Of a stretch of DNA of 64,000 bases, positions 35,034 through 44,238 are shown piece after piece. The DNA is from Larkinella soli (lineage in GTDB: Bacteria > Bacteroidota > Bacteroidia > Cytophagales > Spirosomataceae): positions 62,001 to 126,000 of the forward strand of contig NZ_QTJY01000018.1 of NCBI RefSeq assembly GCF_003703975.1, read 5' to 3'. Every line of letters starts with the position of its first letter. Within the stretch, counting starts at the first letter, position 1. The notes beneath the pieces are model-generated. The model saw only the letters and a program-made list of their open reading frames with translations, was not told the DNA's origin and made no database searches. The translations under genes were made by a program, and so were the position numbers.

Positions 35034-37964
35034 TCAGGAGTCCTTCGGTGATTTCGTCAGCTTTTCGAGCAGTTTCATCCCCTGCTGGGTAATCTCGTTT
35101 TTCGTCTGCTGTCCGGCTCTGCGCCGGAGGCTGTCGGCCCGGACCATGGCCTTTTCGCGGGCTTTTTCCAGCGGTTTCCGGATCACTTCCTTTACGACGG
35201 TATTCTTCAGTTGATTGGCGGTGGTGCTGGCCAGAAACCGAACCTGGGGCTTCTGATAGCTTCCGCCCAGCGCGAAGTCGATTTTGGCCCGGTCGACGCC
35301 CTCCAGGGGTCGGCCGGTCAGAGAAGCAAACCGGCTGGCAAACTGGATCCCGGCTTTTCCGGTCGGCACGTCCATCTTGAGGATGTAATTCAGATGACCT
35401 TCCAGCGAGTTCGAGCCGGACACGTTGACCAGATAATCGCCTACTTTAACATCGAACGGCCGCACCGAGACAAACCCGTTCTTCACTTCAACCTTCATCA
35501 GCATATCCTTGAAGTTCGGGTTCCGGAAGTCTTTCAGGTTCGTTTTCTCGGCGATTTTCTCCAGCAGCGGGTTGTTTTTCAGCGTGGCCTGCACCACCTT
35601 GACCAGGGCGTTGCCGGTCAGGCTGTTCAGGTCAGGCATCATGTTCGGCTCCAGCCGGCCGTCTACGTTGAATTTGCTCGAAAACTTCCCGAATACGTAT
35701 TGCGCCAGCGGAAACACGATTTTTGCCAGCGTCAGGTGCTTATACGCCTGGTTGACGTCGGCGTTGGCAATATCGACATCGAAAGCAAACCGGGGGCGCC
35801 GAATGTCCTTCGAATCATACAGACCGTTGGTGATGAATCGCCCGCCCAGCGAGTTGAAGGTCACACTCTTCATCCGGACGGCCCCATCGGCTACCTCCAC
35901 CTGCCCGCGAATGTCGTTCAGCGGCATTTCGTCGTAAAGAGCCTGTCCCAGCGTCGTATTCAGGGTAAACCGGATGTTCCGGGGAATCTCGACCACCGAG
36001 GGCGAACCCGTTTTGGGGGCCGACGGCTCGTCGGTCATCCATTCGTTCACGTTCAGGCGATTGGCCCGGACGTTCATCGTCCCTTCCAGCGGCTGGTCGT
36101 CTTCCAGCAGAAACGGAATGTAGTTGGTCAGGGAGCCGTCGGCGGTGAAGCGGCTGCTGCCCAGCGTACCTTCGGCCTGTCGGATGGTCAGTTTGCCGGG
36201 CGCCATATTCATGTTGGCCGAAGCCAGCGTCAGTCCCTGCGGCAAAGCTTCTCCTTCGTATTTCAGGTTCCGGACCGCCAGGGTTCCGCTGGTCGGCAGG
36301 CGTTCGTAGCGTTTGGCTTTGGCGTCCGAAAGCCGCCCTTTAGCCTGAATATCGGCGTCGATCAGACCGGCCAGCCGGGTGCCTTCCACCGGGAAAATGC
36401 GCGTCAGCTTCGTCAGGTCGAGCCGGCCTTTGGCGGCCAGGTCGAAGGTGTAATCCGCGAAGTTCTGAATCCAGCCTTTGGCCTGGAACGGGTCGCCGGC
36501 CAGCTTGAGACGCAGGTCGCCGATGTCGATCCGACTGTCGGTCAGCCGTCCGGTGCGGTTGGTGACCGTCGCCAGCGCGTTGATGCCTTCCAGCGGTTCG
36601 GGAAACTTCAGTGATTTGGCGTAACCGTTCTGTAGCCGCATCAGAGCATTCACCACCGGAAAAAGGCCGGCAGCTTTATCGTAGGTGCCTTTGGCTTTCA
36701 GATTCAGTTCATACAACCCCCGCAGGGTCAGGCTGTCGATTGGAAAAAGCCGGGTCAGGTCCTGCAAATCCAGCCGGGCGGCTACGTCGGCATCTACTAC
36801 CGAACGCTTCAGACCCCGCAGCAGCACCCGCCCGCGGATCGGGTGGCTGCCCAGCCGGGCCACCAGGTTTTTCAGGTTGACGACGGTATTGACAAGTTGA
36901 TCGGTCGTGTTACTCACCTGAAGGTCAAGGCCAATGCCCTCGACCGCCGAAGGCAGGTCCGGATACCGGAAACGGCCGTTCTTCACCACGGCGTTCAGCA
37001 GAAAAGCCGGCATCTGGGTGCCGTTGTAAAGCCCTTTGACGTGGCCGTCGAAGCGGACCGTGCCGTCGGCCCGGATGTCTTTAAAGCGTTCCGAGTAGAT
37101 GCCGGGCAGCACCGACAGCAGGTTCTTGAAGTCGTTGTCCGGGACACGGTAGGTCAGGTCGAACCCGATGCTGGTATCGGCCGGAGCCGACGTGCCGGTG
37201 GTGATCGAACCATTCAGTTCCAGCGGCAGGTCGTTGAACCGGATACGGTTATCCGTAAACGTATACTTTCCGTGTTCCAGATCGGCCCGCAGCTTCATGT
37301 CGGAGTCGATCTTCTTTTCGCTTACGTATTCGGTTCCGTCATACGCCAGGGTAAGGGCTTCGGCCCGGGTTTTCAGCGCCATGTCGGTCAGTTCCGCCGA
37401 CAGGCTTCCGCTGCCGGTATGGTCCACGCCGGCCAGCCGGACCGTCAGCGGCAGGGTCTGGTCTTCGTAGCGGATCAGGCCGTTCTGCACCGACCATTCA
37501 TCGATGTCGACCGTAAAAGCCGCGTCGCTCGTGTCGGCCACCTGCGGCTCATCGCTTTCGACGACTTTGTAGATGTCGTAGTTAGCCCGCCCGTCGGGCA
37601 GCACCTTTACCAGGATGCGGGGCTGGTCGAGATACAGCCCTTTCACCCGAATCCGGTCTCCGCTGACGGCGCTCATCAGGTTGATCGTCGCTTCGAGCGA
37701 CCGTGTGCCGATCAGGGTATCTCCGTTGAAGGGAGCGTGGCCGACGATGCTCAGTGTGTCGAATTGTATAGTCAGATTCGGGAAATGTCGCAGTAAGGAC
37801 AGACTGACGCCGTCAGGCCGGAAATGGACCTGGGCGTTGACCCGGTTATTGATCTCCTGCTGGAGCCGGGCAATGATCTTATCCCGAAAAAACGTCGGTA
37901 TGACCCAGGCTGCCAGGAGCAGAACCCCGAGGACCGACGCGGTGATAATTCCGGCTTTTTTCAT
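35034..37964 (-). CDS. AsmA-like protein of the envelope
   Basis: Large protein of 976 residues from ATG 37964. One N-terminal membrane segment (AGIITASVLGVLLLAAWVIP) is followed by an AsmA-type start (FFRDKIIARLQQEINNRVNA) and a very long beta-rich periplasmic region with repeated short strands, ending in an AsmA_2-type C-terminal region (PFDVKVGDYLVNVSGSN, KMDVPTGKAGIQFASRF). AsmA-like proteins bridge the envelope and affect outer-membrane lipid transport or assembly. The tail is basic and helical (RKPLEKAREKAMVRADSLRR). Monocistronic. Confidence 0.88.
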   Translation of the reverse strand: MKKAGIITASVLGVLLLAAWVIPTFFRDKIIARLQQEINNRVNAQVHFRPDGVSLSLLRHFPNLTIQFDTLSIVGHAPFNGDTLIGTRSLEATINLMSAVSGDRIRVKGLYLDQPRILVKVLPDGRANYDIYKVVESDEPQVADTSDAAFTVDIDEWSVQNGLIRYEDQTLPLTVRLAGVDHTGSGSLSAELTDMALKTRAEALTLAYDGTEYVSEKKIDSDMKLRADLEHGKYTFTDNRIRFNDLPLELNGSITTGTSAPADTSIGFDLTYRVPDNDFKNLLSVLPGIYSERFKDIRADGTVRFDGHVKGLYNGTQMPAFLLNAVVKNGRFRYPDLPSAVEGIGLDLQVSNTTDQLVNTVVNLKNLVARLGSHPIRGRVLLRGLKRSVVDADVAARLDLQDLTRLFPIDSLTLRGLYELNLKAKGTYDKAAGLFPVVNALMRLQNGYAKSLKFPEPLEGINALATVTNRTGRLTDSRIDIGDLRLKLAGDPFQAKGWIQNFADYTFDLAAKGRLDLTKLTRIFPVEGTRLAGLIDADIQAKGRLSDAKAKRYERLPTSGTLAVRNLKYEGEALPQGLTLASANMNMAPGKLTIRQAEGTLGSSRFTADGSLTNYIPFLLEDDQPLEGTMNVRANRLNVNEWMTDEPSAPKTGSPSVVEIPRNIRFTLNTTLGQALYDEMPLNDIRGQVEVADGAVRMKSVTFNSLGGRFITNGLYDSKDIRRPRFAFDVDIANADVNQAYKHLTLAKIVFPLAQYVFGKFSSKFNVDGRLEPNMMPDLNSLTGNALVKVVQATLKNNPLLEKIAEKTNLKDFRNPNFKDMLMKVEVKNGFVSVRPFDVKVGDYLVNVSGSNSLEGHLNYILKMDVPTGKAGIQFASRFASLTGRPLEGVDRAKIDFALGGSYQKPQVRFLASTTANQLKNTVVKEVIRKPLEKAREKAMVRADSLRRRAGQQTKNEITQQGMKLLEKLTKSPKDS

Positions 37965-38044
37965 ATAACTGTTTGTCTTTGAATATATATACGACAAACA
38001 AGCACCGGAAAAGTTTAAGCGATGTGAGGGTCGGGGTCCCTTTG

Positions 38045-38644
38045 TCAGGCGCCGGAACCGGGAGCCGGAGCCAGAACGAACTGCTCGATCAGGAGGATAA
38101 AAAGGTGGATGACCTTGATATGAACTTCCTGGATCCGGTCGGCATAGCCGAAGTGAGGCACGCGGATTTCAACCTCGGCGGTGCCGGCCAGACGACCGCC
38201 GTCCTTTCCCGTCAGCAGAACCACCTTCATGCCCTTTTGCCGGGCCGCTTCCACCGCCCGGATGACGTTACCGGAATTGCCGCTGGTGCTGATGCCGAGC
38301 AGAACGTCGCCGGCATTCCCCAGCCCTTCCACGAAGCGGGAAAAAACGAATTCATAGCCGTAATCATTGCCGACGCAGGACAGGTGGCTGGGGTCGGAGA
38401 CGGCGATGGCCGCCAGCGCCCGGCGGTCTTCGCGGTACCGGCCCGAAAGTTCTTCGGCAAAGTGCATGGCGTCGCAGTGGGAGCCGCCGTTGCCGCACGA
38501 AATAATTTTACGGCCTTCCCGAAGTGCCTCCGCCATGAGCCGGGCGGCCTGTTCGATCCGGGCGATATTCTGTTCGTCGCTGAGAAAAGCGTCGAGAACC
38601 GAGCGGGCTTCTTCCAGTTCCCGGCGGATGAGTTGTGCAGACAT
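38045..38644 (-). CDS. gmhA: Sedoheptulose 7-phosphate isomerase GmhA
   Basis: Makes D-glycero-D-manno-heptose 7-phosphate, the first step of ADP-heptose synthesis for LPS core or heptose glycans, in the cytoplasm. SIS-domain motifs are clear: [20 protein letters not shown] near residue 50, [31 protein letters not shown] near 118, and the C-terminal [13 protein letters not shown] with the active-site histidine. At 199 residues it is standard size. A promoter candidate lies just upstream. No hldE gene is in the window. Confidence 0.94.
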   Translation of the reverse strand: MSAQLIRRELEEARSVLDAFLSDEQNIARIEQAARLMAEALREGRKIISCGNGGSHCDAMHFAEELSGRYREDRRALAAIAVSDPSHLSCVGNDYGYEFVFSRFVEGLGNAGDVLLGISTSGNSGNVIRAVEAARQKGMKVVLLTGKDGGRLAGTAEVEIRVPHFGYADRIQEVHIKVIHLFILLIEQFVLAPAPGSGA

Positions 38645-38706
38645 TTTCGGTCAGATTTGCAATAAAGGCTTCATCCGACCACGCATCGGCCGGGCTGATT
38701 CCGTTA

Positions 38707-38738
38707 CAAAGCTAAACGCCCGGGCCGCCAAATACCAA
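38707..38738 (-). promoter_or_regulatory. Promoter candidate for gmhA
   Basis: On the minus strand TTG (38738-38736) is 21 bp before TAGCTTTG (38714-38707), fitting the Bacteroidota consensus. It would give a leader of about 55-60 nt. Confidence 0.5.
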
Positions 38739-38771
38739 TAACCACGTTAGAGGTTGTTCAGGGAAGCGCTA

Positions 38772-38896
38772 TTAACCTCCCGTTTCTTTTTATCATCCCG
38801 ACGCAGGAGGGATCCTGCAGCTGAATGACCCTTCAGACCGAGCCCTGAAGCACAGAATCTTTCCTGCGTCGGGATGACAAAAAACCGGGAGGTTAA
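38772..38896. repeat. Long interrupted inverted repeat, intergenic
   Basis: TTAACCTCCCG (38772-38782) matches CGGGAGGTTAA (38886-38896), and the inner arms TCATCCCGACGCAGGA (38793-38808) and TCCTGCGTCGGGATGA (38862-38877) are perfect complements. Between them CTTCAG/CTGAAG forms a smaller palindrome. This looks like a dispersed, non-coding palindromic repeat or MITE-like element. There is no real gene in the 374-bp stretch 38645-39018. Confidence 0.85.
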
Positions 38897-38927
38897 ATCC
38901 TTTACGAGTACCTGCCGTCCTGGAAGC

Positions 38928-38997
38928 GGTCGCAGAGCGACCCAATGGTTGTAGGCACCACAGGGCGGCAACCCGCTAAGTAGTGCCTTTAGGCACT
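38928..38997. repeat. Two further short palindromes
   Basis: GGTCGC (38928-38933) pairs with GCGACC (38937-38942), and AGTGCC (38982-38987) with GGCACT (38992-38997). They follow the long inverted repeat and precede the Wzi-like gene stop, and may be part of the same composite repeat. Confidence 0.6.
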
Positions 38998-39018
38998 TCC
39001 CCTGCTCCAGTAAGTTTT

Positions 39019-40806
39019 TTACAGGACCATCGTCCGGTAGGGCAGGTTCCAGCGCAGCGCGATGGAGGAGGAAGAGGTGTTGTAGTTCAGCCGCAGCAAC
39101 TGGCTGTCGCTTTTCCGCAGCACCTGATGAAAGTCGATGAACAGGTTGTGCCGGGCCATGAAGGAAAGCCGGAGGTCGCCGTAGGTGACGATGGTTTCGC
39201 GGCCCTGCCCGATATAATGCCCCCCTTCTTCCTGCCCCGGCCAGCGGACCCGGTCTTCATAGCTTTTCAGCAGGTTGCCCCCGTAGTTCCGGTTCGGCGG
39301 GTCGGCCCCGTACCGCATCACCCCGAAGATGCCCGTCACGTTCAGCCGGGCGTGGGGTTGATACCGTACGATTCCCAGCCCTTCGATAAAATTAGCGCCG
39401 AGCGGGTGGGCCAGCGGCTGGTTGTAATGCACGTAGTTGGTCTGGCCGGAGCGGTGCGAGTAGGTATAGGGCCGGGCGAGGTTCAGTTCGGCCTGAAGGT
39501 CGAGATTCGGAATGTCGAAGGCGTCGATGTATTTGGCCCCCGCCTGAATGGCGAACTTGTTCCGCCAGGAACCTTTGGCGGCCCGCAGGTCGGTCAGGTA
39601 AAACTCGTCGAACATCACCTGGCTGTACAACAGAAAACGCCGGGCGAAGTTGGCTTTGAAATCCAGCCCGATCAGCGCATTGTCGGCACTGCCCCGGTAG
39701 GATTCCACAAAGCGGTAGAAGATGATCGGGTTGAAATAGTTCAGTTCGATCTGGCTCCGGCTGAACACCTCCGCTTCAAAAAGTCCCAGATTCACATGGT
39801 CGCCGATGTTGACGCTCAGATGATGGATGGCTGCGTATTTCTGGGGGTTGGTTTCATAGGCTCCGATGGGCACCTGCCGGTTCTGAAACTCGGTAAGCAG
39901 GTTCGTATACTGGAAACGCCCCAGCCGGGTGGTAAATTTCAGGAACAGGTAGGGAGAAGAGTTGTCGGACAGGAACAGGGAACGATAACCGTTGCCGAAG
40001 AAGTGGCGGTCGTGCCCGAACTGAATGTTGATGATCTTTAAGGCGTTGAACGAAATGTAGCCGCGTGCCGACAGAAAGTCCGCTCCGCCGAACGACGAAT
40101 TGCGGGCGCGGATCCGTTTGGTAAGCCCTTCGCCCGGCGCGAAGCCCTGCTCCTGACCGGAGGTGTATTGCTGGCCGTATTCCCAGATGTAACGCGGAAA
40201 CAGGGCCTGGTTGTCGGACAGGTAGGTGTAAAAGCTCAGGCGCTTCCGGATGCTGCCCCGGATTTCGACGCCCCGCGTATTGATGTAGGGGTTGAACGAG
40301 GCCCCGGTCGTATCGGAATTGGTCTCCCGGCCGAAGCCGAAATTGACGGCCGGATTGATGTGAATATCAAAATCCTCGGTCTGAGAACTGTAAGCGTCGC
40401 TTCTCTTGTGGTAGAACGGCCCGAGATTTTTCCGGCTGTCGCCCGGTCGTTGCCGGCCGGGCAGCAATTCGGCCGCCCGGAGTTGAAGCAGCGAGAGCGA
40501 ATCCGGGTAACTCGTCGGCACCCATTCCCAACTGTCGTCGCGAAGGTAAAGGAGCATGGCCTTGTCGACCGGGGATAACCGGACAAAGGGGTTGCCCAGA
40601 ATGCTGTCGGTCAGCTGCACGACGGCCTGGCGGCTATACGGTTTTACGGAACTATGGAAACCCCCGGCCCATTGGCCCTGCCGGATTTCAAGACGATCGA
40701 TAAGATGATAGTAATCACTATTTAAGGGGATCGTTTGGCTCTGTGCGTGAGCCGACCCTCCCGACAGCAGGGCCGCAGCTATCCAGATCGTAAAAATATT
40801 CCTCAT
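39019..40806 (-). CDS. Capsule-assembly Wzi-like outer-membrane protein
   Basis: Exported protein of 595 residues from ATG 40806, with signal peptide MRNIFTIWIAAALLSGGSAHA. The mature part is rich in alternating, aromatic-bordered strands ending in a typical outer-membrane barrel tail (SIALRWNLPYRTMVL). The stretch GHDRHFFGNGYRSLFLSD and the following segment resemble the Wzi capsule-assembly domain in Bacteroidota. In E. coli, Wzi binds capsule polysaccharide at the surface. No capsule polymerase or export gene is adjacent, so the polysaccharide partner is unknown. The upstream 33 codons are open but were left out. Confidence 0.78.
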   Translation of the reverse strand: MRNIFTIWIAAALLSGGSAHAQSQTIPLNSDYYHLIDRLEIRQGQWAGGFHSSVKPYSRQAVVQLTDSILGNPFVRLSPVDKAMLLYLRDDSWEWVPTSYPDSLSLLQLRAAELLPGRQRPGDSRKNLGPFYHKRSDAYSSQTEDFDIHINPAVNFGFGRETNSDTTGASFNPYINTRGVEIRGSIRKRLSFYTYLSDNQALFPRYIWEYGQQYTSGQEQGFAPGEGLTKRIRARNSSFGGADFLSARGYISFNALKIINIQFGHDRHFFGNGYRSLFLSDNSSPYLFLKFTTRLGRFQYTNLLTEFQNRQVPIGAYETNPQKYAAIHHLSVNIGDHVNLGLFEAEVFSRSQIELNYFNPIIFYRFVESYRGSADNALIGLDFKANFARRFLLYSQVMFDEFYLTDLRAAKGSWRNKFAIQAGAKYIDAFDIPNLDLQAELNLARPYTYSHRSGQTNYVHYNQPLAHPLGANFIEGLGIVRYQPHARLNVTGIFGVMRYGADPPNRNYGGNLLKSYEDRVRWPGQEEGGHYIGQGRETIVTYGDLRLSFMARHNLFIDFHQVLRKSDSQLLRLNYNTSSSSIALRWNLPYRTMVL

Positions 40807-40937
40807 AGGAACCTTCGCGCAGACCGCCGAATAACCGACAATCATCAGGAACGATAAACAAATTTTGATGCACAAATTAAAGAAAGGGTTTGGATTATCC
40901 GACACATTCCGTTTAAATTACCCTGAAAAAGCCCTGC

Positions 40938-41582
40938 ATGTTTGTTTTTGCCGATCAGCCTTCGATTGCCAATCATTTCATTGCCGAACTTCGCGACGTG
41001 ACGATTCAGAAAGACCGGATGCGCTTCCGTCGGAATCTGGAACGTCTGGGCGAGCTGATGGCCTACGAAATATCCAAGTCGATGACGTATCAGATCGCTT
41101 CGGTGCAGTCGCCCCTTGGAAAAGCATCCACGCAGCTGATCAAACAGCCTCCCGTTCTGGCCACCATCCTGCGGGCCAGCCTGCCCTTTCATCAGGGGTT
41201 CCTCAACTTCTTCGATCAGGCTGAAAATGCATTCATCGGCGCCTACCGCGGGTATCTGACCCACGGCGACGACTTCGAGATCGCCATGGATTACATCACC
41301 AGCCCGGACCTCAGCGGCCGGACGGTCATCCTGATGGACCCCATGCTGGCGACGGGGCGGTCGCTGGAGAAGGTCTATCATGCCCTGCTGCGGTTCGGAA
41401 CACCGGCCCGGACGCACATTGCCGCCGTCCTGGCTAGTCCGGAAGGCATCCGGTACGTTCAGCAGCGAATGCCCGAATGCCACCTCTGGCTGGGCGCCGT
41501 CGACGAACGCCTGGATGCGCACTACTACATCGTTCCGGGGCTGGGCGACGCCGGCGACCTGGCTTTCGGGGGCAAGCTCTGA
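40938..41582 (+). CDS. upp: Uracil phosphoribosyltransferase
   Basis: Salvages uracil to UMP using PRPP, 214 residues. The PRPP-binding loop is VILMDPMLATGRSLEKV near residue 132, and the uracil-binding C-terminus is YYIVPGLGDAGDLAFG. The N-terminal flexible region and LATILRASLPFHQGFLNFF also fit. The gene is divergent from the Wzi-like gene and convergent with the T9SS type B gene. Confidence 0.95.
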   Translation: MFVFADQPSIANHFIAELRDVTIQKDRMRFRRNLERLGELMAYEISKSMTYQIASVQSPLGKASTQLIKQPPVLATILRASLPFHQGFLNFFDQAENAFIGAYRGYLTHGDDFEIAMDYITSPDLSGRTVILMDPMLATGRSLEKVYHALLRFGTPARTHIAAVLASPEGIRYVQQRMPECHLWLGAVDERLDAHYYIVPGLGDAGDLAFGGKL

Positions 41583-41610
41583 TTTCCGCCATCGCCCGGA
41601 ACCGGCTTTT

Positions 41611-44019
41611 TCAGTACATCACCATCACCACCCCCTTGTATTCGGGAATCAGAGCCTCGTTGGTTTTGATTCGGTAATGATACGTGCCCGGCTGCACCTT
41701 CCGGTTCAGATACCTCCCGTCCCAGGGCTTTTCGTAGCCGTCGGAGTGAAAAATGACTTCCCCCCAGCGGTTGTAGATCGTTACGTCACAACCCGGGAAC
41801 TGATCGGTATTCCGGATTTCCCACTGGTCGTTGACGCCATCGTCATTCGGCGAGAAGACGTCCGCGATGAACAGCCTGCGCAGCACTTCCACGGCAATGC
41901 TTTTCTCGGACCGGCATCCGCCCGATGAGGTCACCGTCAGCCGGTACGTCGTCGATTCGGACGGGCCGGCCGTCGGGTTTCGGGCCGCTGGGTCCGAGAG
42001 ACCCTCGGGTGGGCTCCATTGGTAGGAGGCCGCCTGGTTTCCCACGGAAGGCTGGAGCGTGACCGAACCGCCGGACAGGATACTGACCCGTTCGGGCATA
42101 TTGATCACCGCCGGGGATTCTACCCGGACCGTCCGCGTCACTGACACCGGGCACCCCTCATTGACTCCATAGGTGTAGGTGATCGTATGCAGACCGGCCC
42201 CGGCTTTCGACGCATCGAACCGGCCCCCGCTCACCCCCGGCCCCGAAAACTGACCTCCGGCCGGGCCGGCAACCAGCGGCACCGCCTGCGACTGACCGGC
42301 GCACATCGGCGAGAGGGAGTCGAACCGCAGGTCCGGGCGCGGAATCACGGCCAGATTCAGTACGGACGACAGGGCCTTACAACCGTTGCCGTCGGTGATC
42401 TGAACCTGATAGGTTCCGGCCTGGCGGACGGACAGGCTGGAGGCCGACGCATTGCCGATGACCCCTTTGTCGTGATACCATTCGTATCGGTAACCGGCGC
42501 CGGCCGAGGCATCCAGGCGGGTTTCACCGTCCTGGCAGATGGCTTTGGCCGAACTGCTGAGCGTGGCGGCCGGCTTCGGGTTGACCACGATGGACACACT
42601 GTCGCTGTTGGCGCATTCCTGCGGGGAGGTGGCTCTGACGGCGTAGGTACCGGCTTTTTTCACGTTCAGCGAGGTGCCGGTTGCGCCCGGCAGTGCCGTC
42701 CCGCTCAGCATCCACCGGTAGCTGACGCCGGCTTCCCCGGTGACCGAGAGCGTGACCGAATCGCCCTCGCAAAGCTTCGGGTCCTCGGGGGTGATGCTGA
42801 CTTTCGGCCGCGGAACAGCCCGCGCCTTCGTCACCTTCGAGATCGTATCGTTACCGCAGGTTTTGGCGAAGCTTTTTACGACGGTGTAGTCGCCCGGTTC
42901 GCTGGTGACCAGGGTGGCGGAGGTAGCGCCGGGGATGTTCAGGCCGTTTCGCTGCCACTGGTAGGCCCATTGCGGGTCGGATTCGGTGGAGAGAGTGAGG
43001 GAAGTGCCTTCACAAAAGGCCAGATCGACGGCCACCTGACTTTTGTAGCTGATCACGGGCGGGGGCGGAGTGTTGCGCCCGCAGTCGATCACCGGCATCT
43101 GAAATTCCCGGCGAATGGCCCCGATCCGGACACCGTTGCGGTATTCCTCGCACAGAACGGCGAAAATGAACAGGCCCGTCCGGCTGGCCGTAACCGACAA
43201 TTCACCGGTCTGGGGATTGATGCCCAGGGCCGGATTGCCCGGTATCGCAGCGGCAGCGCCGTAACCGGCGAGCCAGTTTACCTCCGGGTAAGAAGCCCTG
43301 GAGGCTCCGTTGCCTGTGCGGTTGTTGGCCGCGTCGCTCGTGTAACCGGCCAGCGGGGTGACGAGCGAATACCGGAGCTGGTCACCGTCGGCGTCGGTGG
43401 CCCCGAAGTTCAGTTTGAACGGTTTGCCGACGCAGACATATTCGCCGTTGGGAAAGTTGAACTCCGGCGTCGAATCGAGGAAGGCGGCTCCGTTCCGCCG
43501 AACGGCCGGAAATTCCATCTGGAACACCATCCCGGTGGCCCCGGGATTGCTGATGTTGTCGATGTCGTTATTACGGCAGCACCGCTCCCAGACCGCGTAA
43601 TAGCCCTCGGCATCACTGTAAACGGCGGGGTCCAGAAACACTTCCCGGCTGTATTTGATTTCCAGCACGCTCATGTTCCGCTGGGTGGCGCAGGTATGGT
43701 TGCCGTACTGAACCTGGAGCGAAGAGGTCTGCCCGACGGTTACGGAATTGACCCGGGTATGATCGCTTTTCCGGAAAACGTGAATGGTGATCGAGGTCTC
43801 GTAGTCGCTGGTGGTGGAGTTGGCCTGATCGAAAAATACGCGAAGCGTAAGCGTATAATAGTTCTGGCGACCGGTCGCCTGAAGATTCATGTCCCCCCCG
43901 TAAATATGTTTTCCGAAACTAACCGACGGCAGCAGGAACAAAAGAACAAATCGGCTGAGGATCAGGAACCACTGCACCGCCGAAGCACCCGGGTGCTTCA
44001 GGCCCAACAACGCTTTCAT
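41611..44019 (-). CDS. Large secreted protein with T9SS type B sorting domain
   Basis: Exported adhesin-like protein of 802 residues. A hydrophobic N-terminus (FLILSRFVLLFLLPSVSFG) precedes KHIYGGDMNLQ and a roughly 290-residue domain with FGATDADGDQLRYSLV and EEYRNGVRIGA, paralogous to the T9SS protein at 21318-22436. Residues about 310-690 are several Ig-like or PKD-like modules (repeated patterns such as LCEGDSVTLSV, ADGYRYEW-type turns). The C-terminal 85 residues are a gliding-motility-type CHU_C sorting domain (DVFSPNDDGVNDQWEI, IYNRWGEVIFHS, WDGRYLN, GTYHYRIK). Expected to be cell-surface or secreted through T9SS. Confidence 0.88.
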   Translation of the reverse strand: MKALLGLKHPGASAVQWFLILSRFVLLFLLPSVSFGKHIYGGDMNLQATGRQNYYTLTLRVFFDQANSTTSDYETSITIHVFRKSDHTRVNSVTVGQTSSLQVQYGNHTCATQRNMSVLEIKYSREVFLDPAVYSDAEGYYAVWERCCRNNDIDNISNPGATGMVFQMEFPAVRRNGAAFLDSTPEFNFPNGEYVCVGKPFKLNFGATDADGDQLRYSLVTPLAGYTSDAANNRTGNGASRASYPEVNWLAGYGAAAAIPGNPALGINPQTGELSVTASRTGLFIFAVLCEEYRNGVRIGAIRREFQMPVIDCGRNTPPPPVISYKSQVAVDLAFCEGTSLTLSTESDPQWAYQWQRNGLNIPGATSATLVTSEPGDYTVVKSFAKTCGNDTISKVTKARAVPRPKVSITPEDPKLCEGDSVTLSVTGEAGVSYRWMLSGTALPGATGTSLNVKKAGTYAVRATSPQECANSDSVSIVVNPKPAATLSSSAKAICQDGETRLDASAGAGYRYEWYHDKGVIGNASASSLSVRQAGTYQVQITDGNGCKALSSVLNLAVIPRPDLRFDSLSPMCAGQSQAVPLVAGPAGGQFSGPGVSGGRFDASKAGAGLHTITYTYGVNEGCPVSVTRTVRVESPAVINMPERVSILSGGSVTLQPSVGNQAASYQWSPPEGLSDPAARNPTAGPSESTTYRLTVTSSGGCRSEKSIAVEVLRRLFIADVFSPNDDGVNDQWEIRNTDQFPGCDVTIYNRWGEVIFHSDGYEKPWDGRYLNRKVQPGTYHYRIKTNEALIPEYKGVVMVMY

Positions 44020-44174
44020 ACAAAATATGGGTAGAGGGTTGATTCATAGAAGAATAATAAAGAGACCGATGCGCTTTCCGCTTCCGTAATCTTAAAGATA
44101 CAAAGCCGTAAACAGCATCAGGAGACAAAGTTGACTATTCTGAGGTAACGGTTACTTTCAGGGACATAGACTAA

Positions 44175-44202
44175 AAAAACCTGCAGGTCGTTGCAGGTTT
44201 TT
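44175..44202 (-). terminator. Terminator downstream of the TonB-dependent receptor gene
   Basis: AAAAACCTGCA (44175-44185) pairs with TGCAGGTTTTT (44192-44202) around a 6-nt loop. Read on the minus strand a T-run follows the stem, 37 bp beyond the receptor stop; it can also work in the other direction. Confidence 0.8.
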
Positions 44203-44238
44203 CCGAAATCGTTATCGATCGGCTTCGTACGGGTCCGG

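Noticed and set aside
38747-38971. Minus-strand open frame of 74 codons
   Set aside because: It lies across the palindromic intergenic repeats; its sequence is the translation of the repeat, without a promoter.
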